From Lytechinus variegatus (taxonomy: Eukaryota > Echinodermata > Echinoidea > Temnopleuroida > Toxopneustidae), in NCBI RefSeq assembly GCF_018143015.1, contig NC_054742.1, forward strand, positions 59,590,853 through 59,654,852: DNA of 64,000 nt, given 5' to 3'. The notes beneath the pieces were generated by a model. That model was not told the origin of the DNA and ran no database searches. It saw nothing but the letters and a program-made list of their open reading frames with translations. The position numbers and the translations under genes were made by a program. Position 1 is the first letter of the stretch. Each line of letters starts with the position of its first letter. Of this stretch, positions 22,601 through 34,500 are shown one piece after another.

Positions 22601-25454
22601 CCTCGTTTTAGCATCCTGTTCCCATCTACTTGATACCGTTTATAGCTTTATCTTTTATTATTATATGGTGATGTGTCTTCTCCATTCGGTATAGGCCAAG
22701 ATATTCCCTACTCCACTCTATCCCTCTTCCTTCACCTTCGCTCTCTCATATTTTGCCTTTCCTCCATCTTTCTTTTCTTATATCTTATCCACTGGGGTGC
22801 ATTGTCGTACGCAGGGTGTCGGGGTGTTTTTTAGTCACTTCGGAATTTGTCTATCCCCCAGAAAATTCTTTTAAACTTTTAGGAATATGGAAGAAAGAAT
22901 GTTGATTGATGTTGATTACCATAAAAAAATCAAATAATAACATTTAAAAAAAATGTGGAACGAATTATTTAATTCAAGAATGGCCATCCCTTTCGAATGA
23001 CTATTCGAATCAAGCATTACCATTGCTAAAAGGCCTTGACTTTTTGAAGAGAGCCGATGCCAAATACACATCAAATATTCTTAAGAACATTATAGCTTAC
23101 TAGCAGCAATTACCCGTGGCAGCACTGGGGGTAGGAGTCATTTTTCTTTATCAAAGTGTTGGGGGGGAGGGGGTGACATTCTTGTATGCACAGCTAGACT
23201 GCCTATTCACACTGAAAGCCGAGCAGTTTATTGATGAAATATATTTAGACAACTGATTCATAGCAGACCTCTCTTTCAATATAGATAGGAGGTTCAATTA
23301 AGTTATGCATCTTGGGTTGAACTGGAGGAAGAACTTCAATAATCATTACAGAGTGAAATCCAAATCTAACTATAAAATGGAAAAAATGTATTAGAACACG
23401 GTGTATTCAGTAAGCAGTCAAGAGGCAATTATTGTGATATAGAAATTTTATGATTACATGTATTGGGTCTGAAATAAATATGTAAGTACATTGCACATGT
23501 ACCTTACAATGTACATTAGACTGCGGTTGTTTGTACTTTTTAAATTAAAGGTTGCTCAATCATATAAAGTATGGCAGGATGTCGAAAGGAAGTGAGAGTG
23601 AGAGAAAGGGGGGGGGATAAAAATGAGTGAGACAGAAACAGTGGTGGGAAAAATGAGTCAGACAGACAGTGAGGAAAATGAGAGACAGAGAATGGGAAAA
23701 ATGAGAGACAGAGGGGAAAATGAATGACAGAGAGACAGAGGGAAAATGAAAGAGACCCACACGGGGAAAATGAATGAGAGGGAGAGATAGACAGACAGTG
23801 GGGGAAAAATGAATGAGAGAGACAGAGAGTGAGGAAAATGAGAGAGACAGTTGGGAAAATGAATGTGAGAGACAGTGGGAAAATCAGAGAGAGAGAGAGG
23901 AAGAGAGAGATAGAGAAATTAAAGAATACAAACGAGCGAGATAGAGAGAGAGAGAAAAAAGGTTTTAGATGTTAATTGTGATAAAAAGATAAGATTTGTA
24001 TGGCTTACATGGGCTTTTTAAATGTTTTTTTAGAGGTTTTAGATATCTTTTTTTTACTGGTGGATCAAATAGTTATGCATTGAAATAATTGATAAAAATC
24101 TTAGAAAGTACACTGTAAATGTATATCTTATGGAATTATTGTGTCTTTTAAAAATTATATGGGCATCTTCACTGATTATAATACAATATTTAATTTCATT
24201 CAAATATTGATACGTGTATGTTAGATTATGTCTTTTTTCATAAAAATATAACACACAATGTATAAAATATAATCATGTTAATTAAAGGCAAGATATGCTA
24301 CAACAGTATACAGATGAAAAGATCATAATATTTGAGATGGCATGTTATAATGCATAAAAAAGGTCCCGTATGTCTGTTATAGATACACGGTATTGGCTGT
24401 TGAAGCGATAAACCATTTTTACATTGTTGCATTTTTAATAAACATCTACATATGTACAACAGAGTTTTGTAGAAAACATGTCAAACAAAATATGTGTAGC
24501 AAAAAAGAAAAAATGCCAGTGTTGCCAATTTGCAGAAGAAAATCTGATCAAATTTACCTTTAAATAAAAGGGTTAATAGCAAATCTATTTAAGACAATTT
24601 TAATTTTGGGTTTTGGAACTTAGCACTGAGTTGATTATCTGACTCAACCAAACAACTTCATCATATGTTGGAATTTAGATTTACTGCGGCATCAATCATT
24701 CAATATAAATATTACATTTTACGTCAAAATACTAACCATGCACTGAACTGTGTACAACAGAGCACTGGCACAGTTTGATTTTGGAGCGTTGAGTAGCAGG
24801 TAGCCCAATCTGTTAAAATATAGGATTAAATACAAAGGATGTGTTAATGAAACTGGGCAGAAACATTAGATGTAGACCCTCCCCCCCCCCTCCGCAAACC
24901 CCAGTCAACACTTGTTTTCAAAAAGCCAAGTCAGAATAGGGTTAACCGTACCTCTTTGTGACAACTGCCCACATTTTGTACGGTAACCACTGAGGACATC
25001 GGCCGATTACGGTATGTTGTTTACGTTTCAGCAGCGCGCACACATATGCATGCAGCCAGCGCATGAGTGAGTACGTACCGTATTTAACTCTATGGTAGGT
25101 ACCGTATACCGTGCTTTGTATTTCGCTGACCCGAGAGAGGTAAAAGGGACTGGGAATACTTCGAAGCTATACTCAGGGCTGCGAAAAGGAATGCCAAAAA
25201 TTTACGAATTGTAAAAAAACTTTAAATAATGCGACCAAAATACCACAAGCAACCCCCCTCATGACAATCTGTGAACAATTTAACCATGTTTAGAAAAAAT
25301 TCCAGCTCGATTGAGTGGAAAACCACGGAGTAAAGCTGCTTCAAACAAACGGAAGGACACACAAGATTAGCCAAATTATAGTAAGGATACGGTTTAAGGC
25401 CTTTTACCTGTACACGCCGTCCCAATTTCCACCGCCCATCTAATCACTTTTTTC
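22601..25454. other. Spacer between units 1 and 2
   Basis: Up to about 23090 it matches 39920-40480. From there to about 25405 it is unique to this spacer, where the equivalent in unit 3 is only about 0.5 kb. Apart from the GAGA-type simple repeat and a C-rich run near 24880, no gene was seen. At 25408-25437 the sequence CACGCCGTCCCAATTTCC rejoins similarity with 41014. Confidence 0.5.
23590..23960. repeat. GAGAGACAGA / GGGAAAATGA simple repeat
   Basis: Purine-rich degenerate tandem repeat of about 20-40 bp units (GAGAGACAGAG and GGGAAAATGA alternating), ending in a pure GAGA run near 23890-23955. Confidence 0.85.
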
Positions 25455-25647
25455 ATGCAAGCGCGTACATTGTTACGTCACTCCCCTCTGCGCGGATACG
25501 TCATCAGCTCACTGTTTAATGATTGCCAACGCGTTGCTATCAACTTATCACAAATTTTCTAAGCTTCTCATCGATCGGAACAAACGTTCAGCATGTAAAT
25601 TCGCTAGAAAATCAAGTGAATAAAGCTGATTTACCGAAAGATCGACT
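25455..25647 (+). promoter_or_regulatory. Promoter/5' leader of copy 2
   Basis: Same conserved block as in front of copy 1: TTACGTCA at 25473-25480, TACGTCA at 25497-25503, CAACGCGTTG at 25527-25536. It resembles the copy 3 version more than the copy 1 version downstream of the palindrome. Confidence 0.5.
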
Positions 25648-26039
25648 ATGGAACTTGGAAAATTCTTCGTGCTGGTTTTGGCCTGCATTTTGCTCGTTTC
25701 GGGCAATGCAGATGCCAAATTCAAACGCGGGGAAATCTCTACGGAACAGGTGAGTTGTAAGAGAAAGAGATTTGTAATTGGGAAGAAGAGGGGCGGGGCA
25801 TATAGATAGTGGTTGGGAAGAATGCTGGCCCCTGAATAATTAGATGAGGTTTAAGTATTGGGACAAAATTAAATCCTGCTCTTTTTTAATTCAACAAAAT
25901 AATGAAAAAGCATATGGTAACCATTTCCTTGTGTTGTTTAACATTGACTGTAAACAGATAAGAAAATAAAAGTTGTTTGTAAAATTCAATACTGGAAATT
26001 GCCCATTTGTCAAAATTTATCCGATTTACAACCTGTCCC

Positions 26040-26198
26040 GGGGAGCGTTTCATCAACATTTTTGTCTGACAAGTTGTCAGATCTGACAACTTTCCTTGAT
26101 AATGATTGGCTGAGAGTCACTGTTACCATAGTAACTGTCGGATAAAACATTACTTGTCGGATAAAACGTCCGACAAGTCCTTTCATGAAACGCTCCCC
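26040..26198. mobile_element. 159-bp MITE in intron 1 of copy 2
   Basis: Perfect 14-bp terminal inverted repeats GGGGAGCGTTTCAT (26040-26053) and ATGAAACGCTCCCC (26185-26198). Copy 3 has the empty site (CCTGTCCCGATTTGC near 41625), and copy 1 also lacks the insert. Inside are TTGTCAGATCTGACAA and TGTCGGATAAAAC motifs. A diverged relative in inverse orientation lies at about 53620-53763. Confidence 0.85.
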
Positions 26199-28429
26199 AG
26201 ATTTGCAACGACTGGATGGACTCATAACATAAGTCGATGTAAAGCCTTATGTTTTCCAAAGAGTAAAAAAAGGAGTAAGAAAAGAAGCATACTGATAATT
26301 TACAGATAGTTTCGTTTCCTACTAAAAAAAGGATATCTTCCTACTTATTTCATATGCATTTGATTTTTGAAACACCACGACATTCTTAGTCAATAAACTG
26401 AACTGAGTATTTTCTCATAAAAAAATGTCACCAGGAGTACCTGGCCTTAATAGTAAAGACCCAGGAATGCACAATTCGTTATTAGTATTATTATTTATCA
26501 TTCTCTAATGATTTCCAGCAAAGTATTGAAACATTATAGACCATATTTAAGAATTTAATTACATACAAACTGATTAGTTAAAGACCCTACTTCGTATTTA
26601 TGTTTGCAAAAAAACAAAAAACGCAAGAAAAAGGACAATTCATACTTGCATTTCTTTCGAAACATATATTTATTTCCGTATAATACTTTACGTATATGAT
26701 TAATAACAGTGTTGAAAATCAGGCATACATCGAAATGAATAAAAATCCAGAAGTATAAACCCTCGTAATAATTTCAATGAATAAATGATATTTCATTTAC
26801 CTTCATTGTAATAATGCTATTTGAAATGTTGAACACGTTGTTGAAGCCAGCCACTCTGATAATTGTTTAAAATTTGAAAAATGTTGTTAAAAAAAATAAT
26901 AATTTTAAACAATAGAGTGATGCATGGCCTTAAAAACCCTTCTTGAAATTTTTGCAAATCGTTTTTACATGTAGTACTTAAACATGTTGAAATTAGTTTA
27001 TTTTGTAACTTTTCCTGAAGAATTTTCTTTTCTGCACCAAACTTAATGCGCTCTAATGTTCAATCCCTCTCTCTCTCTGTCTTCTCCAGGATATTGCCTT
27101 TTTGGATCAGTTTTACTTCCAAAACACCGAAGACAATATTCTGAACTATACTATAACCTACCCAGCTGTAAGTAACACCCTTTAGATAGAGTATACTGGA
27201 TTGAAACAAATCTTAATTTTAGATTTAGCACACTAAGATTGGTCAGGTTTCAAAGTTTAATCGAATAAAAATTAATCTTTTTGGACACTTTATTTGAAGT
27301 TCGAACTTAAATACAACTTTCGTTTTGATAGGAACACGGCTTTGAGTTGATAATTGATGTTAAAATATATTTTTTTTCTCCAATTATTGTGGTCATTTGA
27401 CTTTTGTTACAAATGTTACGTGTGTGTTCTATACAAGTTAATCAACAATTTGGGATCGGCCGAGGAATGGTAAACTTGCATGCATGCTTAATCTAAATGT
27501 ATATCCGTATTTATTATTCATTGTGTTCACATTCTAAATGAAAATAAAAAAACCCTTGTTTTAATAGGACCAATGCTGCTATCGACTTGTCATATTCGAT
27601 GAAAGCTATGGACAGTGGGGAAGCATACGACCGAACGAAAATAGACTGGTAAACAAACATTTTTTTTTATAAAAAGTAGAATTGTCACTTCTATTGATTT
27701 TATGTTCAATCTCAGTTCAATATAAAAAGTTACTAATGCAGTTATGATCCGAAGTTATTAGTTTGCATTTATTATTTGTATCTTTTTTTCTTTTCTTGCC
27801 TCTATAAGATGATTAATTAGAGTCAGCAATGATCTGCTATTTCTATAAATCAATATAATGGCATTTTAATAACATGCTTTTTATTCTGAAAGCAATCACT
27901 GACTATCTAAGCTGTAAAGAAAAAATATCGAATTTTAATGGTATATTTACACTTATATAATTTTTGAAAATTGTAAAACTCTCCTAATAAATATTTAGAA
28001 AATAAGCGTGTCACATTAAACCATTAAGTTGAAGCAACAATTTCTTTTCCGATAGACCTGTCGGGGAAAGATTGATCGGGTTAAAGATCTTGATTTTAAA
28101 ATCAAATTGACTGGTCTTGATCCTGCTTGTCACGTGATCACTGATGACTATGGTTTCAAAGTGAGTATAGCGTTATACTGTTGAAATTTGAGAAAATTTC
28201 GCAGGGCACCATAATCTTCAGTACTTTGCCTATCGTGGTCAAGATCATATCTGATGAATTTGTGGAAATGCTGCCGAACTGTTGGTTATGAACTTTAGCA
28301 GTTCTGGAATTGATGTTTGGCAAAATTGATATTTACATTAAACATTATAAATTCTCTTTAGGGTCGGCCTATTAACCTTTGGTATTCTGTAATTGTATTA
28401 TTACACTATAATTTTATCATCATTATTGT

Positions 28430-28503
28430 TTTTGTTATTATTATTGTTGTTGTTTTATCATTATTATTATTATTGTTATTATCATCATTATCATCATCAT
28501 TTT
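28430..28503. repeat. TTA/ATC microsatellite, intron 4 of copy 2
   Basis: Triplet runs immediately upstream of the copy-3-like to copy-1-like switch near 28600. Confidence 0.75.
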
Positions 28504-31500
28504 CATTAGTAGTATAGTGGTAATAAATATTAGGGTGGTGATATAGTACTAACTCATTATTCAGTTTTCAAATCAATTTATAGAGACATAAACTTAAGTA
28601 AACAAACTGAGAACAACAGAATTTGCTTCTAAATTTTCGTTAGATTGTTATTTTTTATCCTTATTTTTGACACTTTCTTTATCCAGTGGCTGGTTTGTCA
28701 AGGTACCATCGACTTCGAATCCCGACAGCGCCCACAGTACTATTTTGTTCACCTGACTAATTGCCGATCCAACCGGAAAGGGCTGAGGAATGTCTCGTTT
28801 TCTTTGCACATGACAAATGGAAACAATCGTCTCAAAGAATTCGCTGAAAATCAGAAATGTAAGATTTTGCATAATTGATTTATTTTATACAGTTGTCCTT
28901 TAATAGAATATGTGTATATATAATGATCATTATGATACAGACGAATAAAAATATCATAAAAGTTCTTGATACATTCAGTAATCATGATATAAAAAACACA
29001 GGTCTAATTTGGGATACAATATAAAAACATTGAATATTACCAAATAAATTTATTGATAGGTGTATATATTGATGGATGGATAGATTAACTAATTGAAAGA
29101 GTGAGAATGAATGGATAAGTGAGGGGGAAGACAGTAATTGAGTGAGTGAATGAAGTATGGATTAATTGAGTTTGTGATTAACTGATGGAGCAAGTCTGCA
29201 AACAATTATTAACCGCCTTTTTCTTTTACTGTTTGAATGAAATATTGAACAAATGAGTGTAACTAGTGATTGATTGGATTTGATCATTCGATTCATTGTT
29301 GATTGATTGCTTGCGATTCATCTGCGTGTTAGCCATACCATTACATGTTTTTTAACGAAGTAAAAATTACAGATATTTTCTCTTTATTTTCAAACAAAAT
29401 GTATGAAAATTTATTTTACAATCCTTTTAGTCATGATGGAGACTGACTTGGCCTTCTTTCTTGGATACGTGGTGATGACTATCGTGGCTACTCGATTCAG
29501 ATGTAAGCTTAAATGATTTTCAATTCGTTATTAAATATAATTGGTCTTTCGAAAAATAAATTCATTTGTATAAGTTTTAATTGCTTTTTTTTGGAACCAT
29601 GAGGGTTTTGAACCATGAGGCTTTTTTCAAATTTGTTTGAAGGCATTTTATTATTTGGCCTTCATTCTATTTTCTTTTCTCACTTTTTTCTCTTTTACAT
29701 GTTTCTTACTCTTTCTTAAATGGCATTTAATTTTGGTCATTCTTTATAGCTATGCTTTATCATTTTATTATGTTGTGCATTTATATTTGTCATTATTCTT
29801 ACGTGATATACTTGCTTTAATGTTATATAATTATATGATAATTGAGCTTGTTGTCTTGTTTCGATTGTCTGTCTTGTCGCTGAGAAAGCTGCTGCATCTA
29901 AACTATCGGTTATTCTATAGCAGTCTGTTCTTCAAGACAGGTGTCTTCTACTCCTAAACATCGATTTATCGAGGTTTGCCCGGACCGGACTTGAAATGAC
30001 TAAGATGCAAGACGCTGGTAAATTAAAGTTAATTTGAATTATGAAAATATTGCCAATGTTAAACTTTTAGATTAGCAATATTCCAACAACAAAACATTTT
30101 ATTGAAATCATCATAATGAATGCACTTTCTTGAAATGAATTATAAACACAAAAAACATAAAGTGTAATAAATTGTTGTATCAGTATTAATAGTGACAATG
30201 ATATAATCATCATTTATAAAGCGCACTTTCCATCTTAACAAAATATTATATTAAGATTAGTGTCTTGACTCTATGACGAGGTCGATAAGCAGACTGAAAA
30301 GTGTCGGATAAATCAGGTTCTACTAAATACAGCAGTGTAGTCTGAAATGATAGGTATATATTTTATTTTTGTTATTTTTTCAGCTGAGGTTTTCTCGTGG
30401 CTGTCTACGGTTTTCTTTGTGTGTGTTCTTCTGCTTGTGTCAAAGGGGTTCTCTATCACCAGGTAAGTACTACCTCACACAATGTAGAAACTAATAGACG
30501 TGAATTAGGATTATATTTTAAAATGATGATGGTGATGATGACGATGATGGTAAATATAATAATGATGATGATGATGACGACAATAAACGAGGACATTAAT
30601 TTCACTTTTGCTTTCACAGAGCTCAGATTAGCCTACCTGGAACAGTGAAGACGATATGTTTTGGTTTCATCTACTTGACCTTCTACACTATCGTCTTCTT
30701 TGACCAACGTGTGCTCCTGGACCCCCAAGACATCATTGTTAGTATGACGTCACTATCAGCAAGCGGTTTGATTGGCCTAAAGTTTACTGGTAAGAATTCT
30801 GGAGTCTCAAGTTTACTAGCAATTCTTCATTAATAGTAAGGTTGATAAAGACCTTAAGGATTGTGAGACGGATTCATGAAATTCTTTATTGCTAACAAAA
30901 TCAATTCTTTATTTCAATGACGTCCTATAGCATATTAGCTGAGAAGCGCTGCTCTCTGTCTATAATCTCGAAAAAAACGACAACTTGTCAATGTGGCAAG
31001 CTTGATGGAACACTGCCCATACCACATGAGTTTTCTCATTATCATCTTACAAACTTTAAAGGCCTATTGCTATATGTTTCATTTTACAAATTGATTCAAG
31101 TGTATAATGGTCAAATATCGTATTTTTCTATTATTAGATATCTGATCGATATTTTGCCATGAAACAAGTCCGAAGACTGAAAAAAGTCATTGTTATTGTT
31201 ACCCTATTCTATTACAAGTTAGAAAATTACAACATGTGGTACTTCTTTATTACACCCCCCCCCCCTCTTTTATTCTCTATCTTTCTGTATTATCAGGTGC
31301 TATCATTTTCGTATACGGCTGTATCGTGACGATCAAGAACCACCCAAGAAAGGTGTCCTTCTATTTACCATTCACTATCTTCTTAGTGTTTGGTTTGTAG
31401 CTGAGCCTACCTATCGACTTCTATCCTTGTACGTCTACCCATTTCTAAAAAGGTACTTTACATTTTCAGTTATCAATCCCATAACTACCAGAAAGAGGTT

Positions 31501-34500
31501 AATCTGCTTAAAAACACACACTAAAGAACTTCCCTTTTCATTAGAAACAAAACAACACTCCTACTCTTTTCTTTCAGAATAGGCCTATTCAAAATCTCAA
31601 AATCTCTCTTTTGAAATCGATTTTCTGCTGAAAATATAGATTGACTTAATGTTAGAAGTTAATAGTATACCATGTTTGTATAGTCACATTCAGATTAACA
31701 ATCATGAATATTGAGTTCTTGATATATAATATATATATATAAATAGGTCTATTTATCATAGGTCTATTTGGAAGCAAGGGTCCTACTATAACTTCTCATA
31801 TGTCGGGCAAAGCTCAGTGGATTTTTCATTGTGTCATTAATATTTGAATCCTGACCCAGAATTAATAAAATTCTTATCATTCAAGGTTATCACCATTTAA
31901 GTCATAATTACACCTTATTTGTTTTCCCCTACAGTCCTAATATCTGGAATGGGATCGACCTGGCTTTGTGTTTTACTGGACATGCCTATTTCCTGTATAT
32001 AACGCGACCGGACCGTCTTAATAAACGGTTCCCTTTCCATCTGCGAGCAGGAAAGGTATATAAGGCTGATACATATTTATATATAAATGTATATATTATA
32101 TGTATATGTATATAATACCTGGTATTTCCGTAACATCATGTATAAGTGATATATTGTGTTTAAATGAATTCCTAGTTCAACATAAGTCTTGTCATGAAAG
32201 ACATAATGCCTATCTTGAATAATATATGTTTAAGACTTGAAGAAAAATCATGAGATAATTAACATTACTTTTCTGTTCAAATAAAAATAAATAAATAAAT
32301 AAACCAGTGTCAAAGCGTATAATGATGGAATATACACATGTAGACCTATATATTAGCATGTTTGTGATTTATTTTTTATCTATAGGTTTCATTCCGTGAT
32401 ATCGATGAAGACGTAGAAGATCTCTATATTCCATCGAAGGACTTTTATTCCATTTTCCAAACTGGAAAGAAATCGGATATCGGACCTGGAACGACATTGA
32501 CTATCCCCGAAGGACCCCAGCACTTCCAAACACCAGTGGTAGGTCCTTGTTTTATTTAGATTCTGATATACTTAAATCATAATCAACAAGGTAAATAAAA
32601 TGAATGACAACAAAAACAACATCAAATAAAATCTAATTGCCTTTTTTCATGATCATGTAGACAAAATCTCAAAAGTAACAATCTAATCTTTGGATTGGAA
32701 AATGATATGCCGTTTAACGATAAACCGAATTGATTTTTAATATATATAAAATAAAGACGAGTAGTCGTATCTCCATTAATGGCAGATAAAGGAGATTGTC
32801 TTGAGTATTATATGAAATTCGTTTTATTCTTAATTTAGTTGCCTTTCAACGCACCATCGGAAGAGTGCCTGGCTGTCCTTCTTCGACCATCCTTACCGGA
32901 GATACCAACCGTGTCTGCTACTGTTGACCTATCATACCGAATACCCTCACCGGAGATACCAACCGTGTCTGCTAATGTTGACCCAGCATACCGAATACCA
33001 TCACCGGTTATACCAACGGTATCGGGTACTTTCCAGAAACAGACACCTGCAACGTCCTCGGTATTTGTTTCCATGCCTTCTGTAGTGGCTAGGCAGTCGA
33101 AGAAGATCACTCCTACTGGGTCATCAACCGGTCAGAAACAATTTCCGAACGAAGACGGCGCGGCAGTTGAGATCTCCACGGTAAGTTGTAAGAGATTGTG
33201 GAAGAAAGAAGAACTACTTGTGTGCAAACAATCTTTCATACGTGTATTGTTTTATTGTTAATAACTTAATACCCCAATCATCATCATTAGTTGCAAATGG
33301 GTTCAAGTCTTTCAGCCGAAGGTGAAGTCGTGTTATGATCAATCGAATAGTTATTACATGCCAGATGAATGAATAATTATTCAATTTCCTTCTCATTTTT
33401 AATAGGCTTCTGTTCCCAAAGGAGGGTTCTCTATATTCTCCGTCCAGAAACAACCAGTGAGTGCCCTTAGATGTATAGATAAGAATGTAAGAAATAATTT
33501 TCAAATAAGATGAACGTTTTTTTGCAATTAGCACTCTTTATTTTAATTTAATTTTATTTCATATATATTTTTATTTCATTTATTTATCTATTTCTATTTC
33601 ATTTATTCATGTATCTATTTATTTATTTCTTCTTTTGTTTGGGGGTGTGCGCGATTTTTGCAAGAAAAATAGTTAAGTCCAACATATAGATGTTTCACCA
33701 ATGTCAAATAAAACATATATATTATATGAAATAACAAGTTTATCTCCAAAAACGGTACATGCATTGTGAATTCAGAGTTCATGGGAACTTCCATCACATC
33801 AGCAATTAAACTATACAGAGATATCTAATAAAGATGTTGACATCATGTACTTCTTACAGGACACCGGAACGTCTCCTGTATCTGAGTACATCAAGACAGA
33901 AGACAAAGACACATTGGATCGTGAAAAGAAGGTATTGATCATAAAATGTATTTTACTGTATAATCATCGTATTCAATGCCCCCAAATCAAAGTGAAAATG
34001 GCCGGCGTAGTGAATAATTTGACTTTATCCGTAATAATCTCAATACTACTGGATCATTACACCTTACATATCTTCGGCGCAGATAAGATACTGTCATGGC
34101 GTTCAAAAAATTATATCAGTTTACCTCGCCTGGGTAGAGTGTGGCTTGCAAGATGAAAACTTATTCTTCGTAGGAAACTGAAATAAATCGTTAAATTCGT
34201 TCAGATGTGATAAACCATTTGAGAATTACTGCAAAACACCGTTTTAGATCGAGGATACTGTCGTCAATCCTTACACTTCTAAAGTGATATAAGTTTTATG
34301 AGGTTAATATTAACCTTTTACTTCATTTTCTTCATCTCAAAGCTTGCTGCTCCAAAAGGAGGATATTCTATCTTCTCTGTGAACAAGCAACCGGTATGTA
34401 TCTCAAAATGAAGAATTGTAGTAATTAGAGTTAGTATGAGAAGATTTGGAATCTCGATAATGAAAACTACTAGTATATTATCACAGTTTAAAAGGAGTTA

